NCBI GenBank assembly: GCA_015680685.1
Contig: MNCI01012718.1
Coordinates: 186,001-250,000, forward strand
Direction of reading: 5' to 3'
DNA from: Gnetum montanum
Lineage: Eukaryota > Streptophyta > Gnetopsida > Gnetales > Gnetaceae
Length of the DNA: 64,000 nucleotides
Shown: piece by piece, positions 10,938 to 21,349 of the stretch
Position numbering within the stretch: position 1 is the first letter of the stretch
How the letters are laid out: every line of letters starts with the position of its first letter
Position numbers and translations under genes: made by a program
Notes under the pieces: generated by a model
What the model was told of the DNA's origin: nothing
The model's input: only the letters and a program-made list of their open reading frames with translations
Database searches by the model: none

Positions 10938-13900
10938 ATGGCACCTAAAGCGAAAAGGAAGAACACGAAATTGGCTAAGATCGATGAGGTGCAAGAGAAT
11001 TTGGAGTGCGCTTCGTAGGCAGTGGTCGAAGTAAGGGACCCTACGCCCTTAAACCGGTAGGCCATCTCTTGCGTATTTGTGTTATTCTAGCAGTGTTTAT
11101 TGTTGTAGCGTTGTTCGCGTAAACGAGGGTTTTAGACTATGGACCTTGCGTTAAGACGAGGGTTTAATGGGGTTGCATCTATCACCATTGTCAGGGACAA
11201 ACCTTGTGCTGTTGCAAGGGTTTTGGCGATTTCGGCATGGATAACTAAGCGTAATTTGTAGGTTTTCTGTATTTGAACATGCAAATGTGAATCTAGATGT
11301 TGATCTATGTATTACGTTTTCTGTACAGTGTTATGCTAAAGCCTGTTTTGATTGTCTTGGATAATGTTGGGGTTCTGTGTTGTATAAACCCGATCGTGCC
11401 TAATGTCCCTCCCCCACAAACTTGGTTGCATGGGAAGGCCATATGGTTTCGAAAGGGTGCGCTGGAGTTTCTGTAGTTCTTACTGCGTAATTACAGCGTT
11501 ATTATATGGTCTAATCTATCAGGCGATATTGCCAGTGCCATTCTGGAGCACCTGCTAGTGGGTTCCGCGTAGGGGATTCTGGCTTTCTTGACAGACGGAG
11601 CCATCGATACTGGACGTCCCGAGGACCAAGTACTTAGCACCCGAGGTTTGACGTGCTTATGTTGGATCTGGGAAATGGCCCAGTTTAGTTGCTACCACGC
11701 ATATAACACTTTGTTCGTGGCTCGCCATGTCTCGACCTACTTCCAGAACCCAGTAGGCATTGTGTATTATTCAGGTGGGTAAGTGGTTTTTTTGACTATA
11801 TTTTTGTTATATGTCTATTGTCTGAGTTTTGTAAAACGTAAGATGAATCTATGTGGTATGGTACAGGTTTTTTATTCATGAGAACAGGTTAGTAGGAGAT
11901 GGTGATACGTTGTCATGGACCGAAACGGCAATAAAGGCGTTTACCTCAACTAACAATGTACGCGTTGGTGTGATGGGGCAGATCGGCTTCGACATTCATG
12001 AGTATCCCACCCACCATGCTGACGCTTTCAAGAATTGCTAGAATCTCGGGTGGCTACATGATGATTGGACCTTGGATCCGCCCCTTACCGTTGAGGACGT
12101 GCAGAGGAACCTTCCTCCATTTCCTTTGTCATTTGGACCTGGTAAAACTACTGCGTATTCTATTGTTGCGTGGTGTAGTTGTGAATTGTGAACCTTGCGT
12201 AATAATATTTTTGTTTGACTTGTGTCTTACGTTGTTCAGTCAGGGAATCCCAGGAGATTACCCTTATAATTTCCGGCCACGAGGCGAATACCGTCCTNTT
12301 GGGGCCGCCGCGTGGCCGAGCCAGCGTTGTGCATCCTTGATGTCGNTCCGAGAAGCGAGGCTAATGCATTTATTTTTAGCTGCAACTCCTGATGTCCCCG
12401 CCAGTGAAATGCTAACCCTGGTGAACTCCTTCAGCAAAAAGGCAGAGCATTTTTGCACGCGCGTGCATAACGTACGTGTAAGTTCTGACATTGACGCTCA
12501 GCTCTTTGCAGACCTCTTTGGCGTCCCCTCTGACGGCCTTCCCATAGACGAGAAGGCGAAGAGGAGTCTCGACTACCAGAAGTGGTTGGAGGAGTGGGTA
12601 AGGGTCAAGAAGGAGCCTAAAGGGATTCCTTGTGAAAGAATCAAACTAGGAGTCGCCAAGACAGTTTATCCCCTTTTCCGGGCCCGGACTTTCCCCAAAA
12701 TGCTCTCGCAAGGGAAGTTCTTTTCCATAGAGCAGACCCGTATTATGCGGGAGGTTCTGGAAGAAGGGACCCAGTTCAATTAGGTAAGCTATTTTGCGGT
12801 GGGACTACGCACTGAGATGATCAGGCTTCACAAGAAGCTCGAGTCTCGTTTCAATGTGCATTACGCCTTCTTCATAGCTTGCCTTCGGCGTTTTGCTGAG
12901 TTTTTGGTCATCCAAAGGAATGGGGTCTGGGTGCAACAAGACTGAGACCAGCTATCCAATCCTTGGATTACATATATCCTCAGCACTACCCCTAGGCAAG
13001 ATCCTCTGGAAGGGATTGAGGAATCTCTGTCGATAACAACTAAGGGTTTGGTGGCATCTCGACTGCGAGGCCCCGACAGTGTAGGCGGGATAATGCCTAC
13101 TTACACTGGCGATGCCCCATGAGGGAAAATTTTGGTAGCAGAAATTGTAGAACCCTCAGCTCGGTGCAAAAGGCTTCATTTAACCGAGGCCTCTATGGAT
13201 CCTGAGAGTGGCACAGGCCAAGCTGTGGAGGTCAGAGTTCAACAGAGTAAGCCTCCGCCTGGTAAGCGTGAAGGAGATGTATTGAAAACTATATTACACA
13301 ATGTTTACTTAGAATATTTGGAATGATATATTAAGAGTGTTGTGATATGACCAGTGAAAATTACGGAGTAGCTGAGCCCTGAAACAGGGGCAGTGATACT
13401 AAGTCGTGGGGAAGGGGCCCCAGTTTTAGAAAAAGAGGCCCCAGCTGTTAGAGTGAGCCGTGCACAGACTCTTGTGCGTGAAGAGGCCCCAGCTGTTGGA
13501 ACCAGCGACGCACAGACTCATGTGCGTGAAGAGGCCCCAGCTGGAGGTGCAAGCGACGCACAAACCCTTGTGCGTGAAGAGGGGAAAGCGGTAGAAGATG
13601 TTGGCAGGGTCGCCACTGTTACTGGTAGAGGTAATGAGTGTGTTGGAAACTTTGTAGAATTCTGTTAATAATTAGAGTTTCTAACCTAACTACGCTACAG
13701 GAGAAGGGGATACGTCTACGTCCGCCACTGTGAACAGAGCGTGGAGAGACTTTCCCGACAAGTTCGCCTTCATGGAAGGCGTTGTCAACGATATGATCGA
13801 GCGTCTCGAGCGCGTCGATCCTGAGGCTGGTACGCTGTAGTTATAAAAGGTGTATTTTACTATATAGTGGTAATGTGTGATATACATTGATAATGTTTGT

Positions 13901-15039
13901 TGTTAGGAGCTCGGCTTTGATGGGACCCAACGGAGCCCATTGATTTGGACACAGTGGAGCCTCCATCAGATGGGGCAGTCGTGCCATGCCACATTTATGA
14001 AGAGATGCGTAAATGTGCGTTACGCTCGACACACTCCTTATGGGAGAGTAAAGGCATGAATGAAAACCTCTGGAAAAGGCTATAGAGGTCAAATCAGAAG
14101 ATTGAGTCTCTGACCAAAGAGGTCGGAGACCTGAAGTCGCGATGCGAATTCCTACAGGCGCGGGAGACAAGTGACGAGGACTGGCGTACTGCTGTTATCG
14201 ACTATTCCTGTTATTGGACCGCCATCAAAAATAGTGTGCAAACCAATCGGGCGTTGGTAGAGCAGCGGATGTAGATAGAGCTCCTAGCTCAGAAAAGCCA
14301 GGATTAGAGGGATTACTGTGCAAGTGTGCAAGAGTGGGGGCAGAAGGAAAAGGACCACAAACATTTGTATAAGCGAGAAAGCATCGCTTATCGTAAAATT
14401 TACCGCGATTCTGCCATCAAAGCTCAATCCTTGCAAGTCTTCCTTGACGTCATTGGAGCATCCGAAGCCTTCAAGAAGTTCCAAGAACAGGTGACTGTAA
14501 GTGCGTCCCCGGAAAGGGAGATGACTCTCTGTGGGGGCCAGACTACAGTCCCTACATTCTTCCCTGACCTGCATCGCTGGACTAGCGTGGAGAAAGGGAA
14601 GGTGAAGGCTGGAGCTGCCTTGGGAGATGATGTGTGGTCGGACCTAACTGAGGAGGAAATTATGAAGCTCCTGTGGGCCGGCCTAGAAAAGCTTCCTTTT
14701 GCTGCGGAAGCAAGGCCATCGCGAGTAAGTTTAATCATGCCTAAGTTTAAATTTTCTAATTGCGTTGTCAAACTTTGTCTTGCTAATGTGTTTTTTAAAT
14801 CTAGGTACCCGAAGGGGATAGAGAAGACGAGCAAGCTGAGGAGCAAGCACAGGAAGAGGAGCGTAGTGATGAAGAGCGTCCCCCTGTGGAGCCGGTGCCA
14901 AAGTAAGGACCTCATGAAGAGGAAATTCCTCATGAAGGAATACTTTCCAGAAGAGAAGGGCCACTAGAGGACGATCCATTAGGGCTAGAGCCGGACTTAA
15001 GAGACACTGGTGACAGTGGCATTAGGGGAGATGCGTAAT
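10938..15039 (+). pseudogene. Tat-1 antisense multi-exon gene (aORF) between protease and RT
   Basis: Unrecognised gene on the strand opposite to gag-pol. Predicted exons: 10938-11056, 11329-11778, 11867-12141, 12240-13261, 13387-13630, 13701-13829, 13907-14724, 14805-15039. Introns begin GT and end AG, for example GG/GTAAGT at 11779 and TACAG at 11866. The same exons, in the same phases where I checked (exons 2/3 phase 2, exons 3/4 phase 1), occur in Tat-2. Conserved segments are CWIW..F.CYH.YNTLF (exon 2), VHNVRVSSDIDAQLFADLFG and WLEEW (exon 4), an acidic EEAPA repeat (exon 5), FMEGVVNDMIERL (exon 6) and a coiled coil with REMTLCGGQT..TFFPDLHRWT (exon 7). Several in-frame stops and a frameshift around two N bases (12298, 12346) show decay. 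Function is unknown. Exon 4 resembles part of AthN ORF2. Confidence 0.7.
13438..13590 (+). repeat. In-frame acidic repeat in exon 5 of Tat-1 antisense gene
   Basis: Three to four imperfect copies of a coding repeat translating as (V)REEAPA(V/G)G(T/A)SDAQT. Tat-2 has a shorter EEAPT-type repeat at the same exon (34497-34640). Repeat number differs but the acidic, proline-containing character is kept. Confidence 0.8.
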
Positions 15040-15228
15040 TGTGGTTTACACATGGTTTTATTGATTGGAATCAACAATGGTTATGCTAATGACTGGAAGA
15101 CTAGCTATGAGATTTTTGTGGCAATTTTAAATGCTATCCATTTTTGTTTTGTCTTTTGCGTTTTTATCTGCAAAGCGTAAGCATAATTGTTAAGGATTTT
15201 GCCTACGTTATGCCGATGAAATGGAAGA

Positions 15229-15540
15229 GCTAGTTTAAGGCCATTGCGGGCCATATCCGTAAACTGGGGACTAGTTTGAGGCCATTGCAGTCCACTGCTT
15301 GCGTTTGTGTAATCTAGAACTAGTTTTAGGCCATTGCAGGCCATATGCGTAAACTGGGGACTAGTTTTAGGCCATTGCAGTCCACTGCTAGCGTTTGTGT
15401 AATCTAGAACTAGTTTTAGGCCATTGCGGGCCGTCATAGGAGTCTACGTAAACTGGAAATTAGTTTAAGGCCATTGCAGGCCATGGCTAGTTTAAGGCCG
15501 TTGCGGGCCATAACTAGTTTAAGGCCATTGTGAGCCCTTT
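15229..15540 (+). repeat. Array of CTAGTTTAAGGCCATTGCRG repeats, downstream of antisense gene
   Basis: Eight copies of a ~25-bp unit with core CTAGTTTAAGGCCATTGC, whose ends carry GGCC words. A 90-bp higher-order repeat is evident: 15251-15340 and 15341-15430 are nearly identical. Tat-2 carries the same array, expanded, at 36247-36617. Confidence 0.9.
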
Positions 15541-15880
15541 GCGTAATATAGGAAGCGTAAATAATGACAGTATACAATTTTGCGTAATTAGGCTAAAGTG
15601 ATTAAGCAACATGAATAACGTACGTAAAAGAAATGCAATAGCGTAAAGAGATGGCAAGTGTAAAAATTGAAAAATTTTATAGCGTAAATATGTATTGAAT
15701 GAAAAATAGACTGCTGAATGCAAACAGTGATAGCTGATAAAAACGTGATAATGTGCGTAAATGTCATTCTTCAACCATCAATCCTCAGTTGTCTCTTAAT
15801 GGCCTTCACGTTCAGTGTTGCGTAAGGGCAGAGGGGTTTACAATCTGACTCCTCCATGCCGCCATCTTGAAATGGCAGGT
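15541..15880 (-). other. Tat-1 spacer rich in GCGTAA words
   Basis: No gene. In about 300 bp there are at least seven GCGTAA hexamers (for example 15540-15560, 15580s, 15640s, 15680s, 15750s, 15820s). The same word and its complement are frequent in the Tat-1 LTRs. Confidence 0.6.
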
Positions 15881-15884
15881 TGGC

Positions 15885-16736
15885 CTAGGCTAAACTGTCA
15901 TCATTGGTTTCGGTTTGTTGAGGGATTTGGGGATAGGTTTGATCATCCGATGTTTCTATCTCCAAACCCCATTCTTCTTCAATGTTGTTGACAGACCTGG
16001 GGGTGATTTCATCGCCACGTATTACGACCTCCACCCCTGCGTAAGGTAGGTGTATTTCCTGATGTATCGGTGATGAAACCGCCCTCAGCTGGGCTAACCA
16101 GGACCTCCCCAAGATCAAGTTAAATTCAGGAATCTCCTCGACGACTAGGAATGTGGCCTCTGTTGGAAATTGATCTCCTGCCACAAATTCGATACTGACC
16201 GTCCCTTTGACCTGAACCCTTGCCCCATTGAACGATTTTATGCAAGCTGTCATCGTGGGAGTGATCTGGTCGACCAGACCCAACCTATCCACGATGGGAT
16301 AAGGAATGACATTTGTAGCTGCGCCATCGTCCACGTGTACCCTCCGAATTCGGTACTGACTGACCCGAATGGTGATGAACATGGGTTCAGTTGTCACCTG
16401 ACCTTTCTCGGGATCGTCTTTGATAGACTCGTCATGAAAGGTTAGCGAGGTAGGCCTAGATTGCTTAGCTTCGGAAGGAAACATGATAGCATGTATCGTT
16501 TCCTCCTCCGTTGGCAAGCTTTCATTCACAGATATGGATGTAAGCATGCGGACCATAGCCTCACGGTGTTCCCGGGATGTCATAAGTAGGTCGTAGAGGC
16601 TCAGTGTTGTATTTTTTTGTTTGAGAGCCTGTTTGGCCTGTGTAAACGCGTCGAGGAGGTCCTTCTCTCGGCTGGGTTGTTTATCTCCCTTGTCCTCTTC
16701 CATTCGGCCCAAGAGACGAATCTCCTGAGGTGGCAT
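15885..16736 (-). pseudogene. Tat-1 aspartic protease domain
   Basis: Processes the Gag-Pol polyprotein. The active-site region reads HVDDGAATNV, where most proteases have D-T/S-G. Tat-2 reads HIDGGAATNV at the same place, and Tat-type D-G-G variants are known. The C-terminal signature NLILGRSWLAQL followed by SPIHQEIHLPY is typical of Tat proteases. The open stretch is 283 codons long and ends in a TAG (15885-15887), but the frame stays open another ~35 codons after that stop. It is continuous with gag upstream and ends where the sense intron is expected to start. Confidence 0.85.
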
Positions 16737-17150
16737 GGTGTCAGTTGGGGGGTTGTTCTTTCCCTTGCCGAGAGGAGGTGGCTGCGTTCTTACACCTTTA
16801 TTTGCTTCTGGGATATAGGTGAAGGCACAGAGGCCAAGGGCCTAGGCTTAGGGAAGCCAAGCATAAAATGATCTTTCGTTGCGTTAACAGATGTGTCCTC
16901 TCCCTTTCACTTGTCAGGTGATGGTTGACGATTTTGGTTAGAGGTCTGCCCCTGTGTGAGAGGAGCAGCCGGTGGTTTTGGCGTCCTAATGATGAAGGGT
17001 GCCCTAGGCATGGGCGCGGACGAGGCCGCAGCTTGGCTATTGCTACGTGGCTGAGTGGCATTCTGAGAAGGTGCACGAATGATAAAAGGTAGCTGTCGAT
17101 GAAAGGCTTCCCCCCTATTGTGAGTTGGTAGGTATATGCAAAACAAAAAT
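16737..17150 (-). pseudogene. Tat-1 gag-protease linker
   Basis: Proline/serine/alanine-rich linker between the zinc-knuckle part of Gag and the protease, open in overlapping minus frames (16798-17176) that carry FIIRAPSQN/FIIRTPKPP repeats. The corresponding Tat-2 linker at 37760-37990 has the same FVIKRPPQ/FLIRTPQ pattern, so it is a real part of the polyprotein, with a frameshift or stop here. Confidence 0.6.
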
Positions 17151-19504
17151 TTATTTGGGTGGTACTTTCCTCTCACCGTCCGTACTCACTACGTTGATTG
17201 TGAAAGGTGCGTCGTTTGTGTTCAGCGGATCCTTATACACGTGCAACACTTGGTTTTCCGGACGCATTGGATTACTACCGTCTAATTTTAAATGACCATT
17301 GTCGATCATGCGTTGAATGTCGTCTTTCAATGCCCAACAGTAATCTGTGTTATGACCATATAGTTGGTGGTAGTCACAGAAACGGTCTAGTCTGAAAGAT
17401 TTCGAAATTGGTGGCTCGTTAGGCAGGGCTAAAGAAGGGTTCTTCAGCAGTTCACAATGACGTCTGTGATGCTTCAGAGCTTCTTCGGATACCCTTTTGG
17501 GTTGAATGTATCTGGCCCCTAACAATTGTTTCAATAGTTCTGAATGTTTTACAGGTAGGACTGTATACTTTGAGCGGTCTTTATGCTCAAAGTTTGGTTT
17601 TGGCTGGGGAGAGCTTTCAAGGGCAGCTGTGTCCTGGCTAGTGCTACCTGCATTGGCCGTGGTCTCAGGAGGCGCGGTAGGTGCCTTCTTGTTCTTGTTC
17701 TTTGCGCCTTTAGCCAGCGTAGCCACTTTCGTTGTTGTCGCTTTGCCTTTGTCCTTGCCTTTGTTGTGTGCATTTTTGTAGGCGACATACGCTGGGTCTT
17801 TGCTGACCTCCGCAGCATCTTGAATGCTTCTAATATGACAGCTTTGACTTGATAAAGTCATTGACTGCTCCTTTGAAGATGGCCAGTAAATGTGAGTCCG
17901 CGATTGGCTCACGAATTTCATTCAAAGTAGCATTCCAGCGCTGTATGAACTTCTGGACTGGTTCGAGAAGATCTTGTTTCACTCCCATGAGTTGATCTAA
18001 CATGACTTCCAGCTTTAAGTTGTATTTAAAGCGAGTCACGAATTATGTCAGAAGCTCTTCCAAGGTTGAAATGGAAGAGCGTGGGAGGGCTCGATACCAA
18101 TCTAGAGCTTTCCCTGTCAAAGACATAGCAAAGACGCGGATAATCGTGTGAGGCCACTGCTGCAACAACAAGGATTCGGATCTAAAAGTGACCAAGTGAG
18201 CATTAGGATCTCCCTCCTCATTATACTTGGTAAAATGAGGTAAGGACATCCCAGGTGGCAATGACAACATGGGGACCGTTGGACTAATGGGATCATCTTG
18301 GTAAAAGTCTATGATCTGTACAGTGTCTGAGCCAGCGGCCTTAAGATGCCTTACCTCCTCTGTGAGGGTTTGAATTAGTAGAAAGGCTTGATCCAGACTT
18401 GTTGCTGGAGGTGTCTGTGCAGAAGGAGCAGGGGGCTGACCTGGGAAAGCAGGACCAGGTGGTGGAAATGATGGGATGGTTTGTCCGGTAGATGGTGGGG
18501 TAGGGATCCTTGCAGGCAGGGGTGCCTATGAAGACCACCATCCACCAGTTTGGGAAGAAAGATTGGCCACCACCGGCTGCGGGATAAGGATAGGGATATT
18601 GCGTGTTCACCTATGGAATATGCGTTACGGGTGCCACCAAGGGTTGCACACTGTACACCGCAGACTGGTTGTGTTGTGCCGCGGTGTAGGTCCACTGACT
18701 TGCGACAGGTTGTTGGACAGGTATCTGTGGCTACACGACGACGGTGATCTGCTGGGTTGGAGGGGGTGGCAAAGATAAGGTTTGTATCGGGCGAGTTGTG
18801 GATATGGTTTGGGGTTGGATCTGCGGAATGAAATGGGGCACAGTGGCTATTGGAACCACCGCCGGAATGCTGAGTACACGTGGTGATGAGACCGCCCCCA
18901 TGTTATTGTGGGGTACTTGCACTTGCAGCCCCGAGGGCTACGTAGTGCCTTGCAGAATGATAGGGATGTGCGTCTGTGTGGTCATGGCTGGGTTGAGCGA
19001 GGCAGCTTCTCCGTTAAAAGGGAATAATGGGTTGACGTAAGTGTGGGGACTAAGAGTGTGATACGAATACTCAGACTGGGCTGCAAACTCATCATCTTCT
19101 TCCTCGCCATTCTGGGGTTCCGTCATAGCCCGTGCAGCCTGGCTCTTAGCCATGACCAACTGTGTTATAATTTCATGTTGCTGGTCTGTTAAAGGGATGA
19201 TGTCATAGGCTGTTGGGGTGAAATCCTGGCCCCCTCGATGGATCATCTCGAAATTTCGCTTCGCCTCGATTTCGGCTTAGCTAAGGGCAAGCTTCGCCTG
19301 GATCTTGACGCAGATAAAGTTGTATTCCTCAGGGGTCACAACAGTAAATATTGGGTCCTTTCCCTGTAGCCTTAATGACCGATGTGATGGTCCCTGAGGT
19401 CCCACTGCACCAGGAGCTAGCCTGGTGACAGCGATAGGGTTCACAGATGTGGCACCCAAGTCTGCGGCAACCATGGTGGTTGTGGTTGTGTAAGATGGAT
19501 CCAT
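17151..19504 (-). pseudogene. Tat-1 gag
   Basis: Capsid/nucleocapsid polyprotein. The start MDPSYTT (19504) is supported by MDPKQPP at the same place in Tat-2 (40479). After a Q/P-rich N-terminal half comes the conserved Gag core: LPHFTKYNEEGDPNAHLVTF, MSLTGKALDWYRALP, VTRFKYN and FIQRWNA. A K/A-rich stretch and a zinc-knuckle-like motif CDYHQLYGHNTDYC follow, typical of Tat/Ogre Gag. Breaks: stops near 19277, 18040 and 18620, and frameshifts around 17820-17830 and 18340-18950. The leader (19505-19740) and PBS lie upstream. Gag and protease are one unit without a visible frame change by design. Confidence 0.88.
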
Positions 19505-19740
19505 TGATCACGTAGATTAATTGACAATAAACGACTGGATCTAAGAGAAAAAGCGATGGATAAAGAAGATCGCGCTTAGGCTTTCTACCCTGCAGGATTC
19601 CATAGGAATCGTTAAGGTAACCGATCTACACCTCACGAACTTTCGTAAACTTCCCTAGAGGTATTACGTTCACGTTTTTGGCAACGCGGGTATAGATCGC
19701 TAATAGGGCTACCCGTAAAAAATACGAATCGGAGCCTAGG

Positions 19741-19757
19741 CCCTCCTTCTAGCGCCA
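19741..19757 (-). other. Tat-1 primer-binding site, tRNA-Asn
   Basis: Plus-strand CCCTCCTTCTAGCGCCA equals the 3' end of plant tRNA-Asn as I know it, so the minus-strand element RNA pairs with it. It lies 6 nt from the LTR end (19764). Tat-2 has the same site with two changes at 40976-40992. Confidence 0.85.
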
Positions 19758-19763
19758 GAAAAC

Positions 19764-21344
19764 TGTAACGACGGAAAATGTCGGCAGCTAGAAAATACCA
19801 AACAAAATTCTGTGTACACAGTTTTAACCATGGATCCGTGCGAGGGCTATGCTGGAAAAATGAATTTGTGGCACCTTGAATGGTCTTGTCAATTAGACAT
19901 GGACTTACTAAATCAGTAAACCGATGGAGATTGTGAATATTTCGTGGATCGATTTGATTCGACTAGTCGCAAAATGAGGGGAAAACAATGTAGACGAATT
20001 ATAACGATGATAACGCTAACACGATAAGAGGAGGCAGACACAAGGGAAAAGCGTGGTTTCAAGATCTACGCTTTGACTTGAAGAATGAATATTTTGTATT
20101 CCACGTTACAATGGGGAGACCCCGATTACTTGATGTGAAGCAAACACAAAATAACTAGAAAACTATCCAAGCAGAAGTACAGAATGAAGTCCGATCTACC
20201 TCGTAGGCCAGGGATGGGATGCAAGGAAGGTCAAGTACTGACGTCTATCGATCAACTACTTCTGATCAATAGAAACTCACAAACCACACCAGATGATCTC
20301 TTGATCTCTGATTTGCTCCTTTTGCATTAGGTAGTCTTTGCTCGAAACTGCCGACGATCACCAATGGAGAAAGTTGTGTCTTCGCCAAAGGGGTAATCGC
20401 TCCTGCTGCCAATGCTCAAGCGAAATATCTCTTGTCTCTGTTGAAAGATAGTGCTGCCAAAATGATTGCCAAAAAATGCTGCTCTTTCTCTCTTTGTCTA
20501 GGTGTTTCCTCTGTTCTGTCTCGTTGCCTTTGTTTTTCTTCGCCAACTGGGACATTTATAGGTTTGACAATATGTGGAGAAGGGATGGCTGTGATGACAC
20601 GTGTCTCAGACCTTTCGAAATGCCGTTGACCTAACCAGCTTTGTGTTAAACTTTATGATTACGCAAAATACACTCATTTGCGTACTGTGCGTGTGAATAA
20701 CAGATGTGCGTCGGGCATGTCTCAGCTGAATTTAGGCTACATTACGCTCATTCGCGTTGTGTTGCGTGCAAGAGCGTAACAAAGCATGAAAACAATGTAT
20801 TCAAGCTATTTTACGCTTGTTTACGCCGCCGAGCGTGGTGAAGCATAAACGATGATTAGCTTGGCGATGCATTACATGGAGATACGCTGCGTTGCGTAAC
20901 GAGTGTAAGGTGCTCTATCAACAAGAAAGGAAAAAGAGTTGATTTTTCGCGCTTCTTCCTGACTTTCTTTGACTTTTTCGAAGCTCATTACGCTGTCATG
21001 TGTAACAGAGCGTAAACTCGGCCTTGGACAAAAGACTTAGCAAAATATACGAGAAGTCGCATATTACGCTGCTTAAGCCTCTCTAGATGTCGAAGTAAGT
21101 CGCCTTCTGATACTAGACTATTTTGAACAGAATCATGCTAAGTGTCATTACGCTACGTCGCGTGATATAGCATACAAAGATAAAACATAATGATGTTGGA
21201 AATCTGCAAAGGAAATCGAAGACTTGATGTTACGCGTCTCTTTGCCTTACTCTGCCTTGTTCTCCCTTCTGGAATTCGGACATGTATTCTTGCCTGATCG
21301 CGAATCTTTGCCTGAGGCCAACTCACAATTTTCACGGTGTTTCA
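19764..21344 (-). repeat. Tat-1 5' LTR, full length
   Basis: 1581 bp, minus-strand TGAAACACC..GTTACA, ending TG..CA. It carries a TATA box (plus CATTTATA, 20553-20560) and many GCGTAA/TTACGC words. The U3 tip (21013-21344) is missing from the 3' LTR. It is followed by the target duplication at 21345. Confidence 0.92.
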
Positions 21345-21349
21345 GGTGT
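21345..21349. repeat. Target-site duplication GGTGT, right copy
   Basis: Identical to 4445-4449. The sequence after it (TTGGCTACACCTTGAGAAGG) continues AthN-1 ORF2 on the minus strand. Confidence 0.9.

Larger units (their letters stand above)
4450..21344 (-). mobile_element. Tat-1: Ty3/gypsy Tat-lineage LTR retrotransposon, nested
   Basis: A 16,895-bp minus-strand element flanked by a perfect 5-bp duplication. Order in the sense direction: 5' LTR (21344-19764), PBS for tRNA-Asn, gag, protease, a 5-kb block carrying an antisense multi-exon gene and a repeat array, RT, RNase H, second (archaeal-type) RNase H, integrase, a second repeat array, 3' UTR, and truncated 3' LTR (5698-4450). The dual RNase H and the gag motif CDYH..YGHNTDYC place it in the Tat clade. 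It keeps many CpG-rich words and few stops, so it is clearly younger than Tat-2. It is not autonomous now: gag, RT and integrase each carry in-frame stops. Confidence 0.92.

Noticed and set aside
15229-15540. CRISPR-like array of ~25-bp repeats
   Set aside because: The window is a plant genome, spacers are not uniform, the units are related to other retroelement arrays, and there are no cas genes.
17549-17852. Overlapping plus- and minus-strand frames opposite gag
   Set aside because: Shadows of the K/A-rich gag segment, which has low complexity and few stops in several frames.
19741-19757. tRNA gene fragment
   Set aside because: Only the 3' 17 nt of tRNA-Asn are present, at the LTR edge. 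This is a primer-binding site, not a gene.
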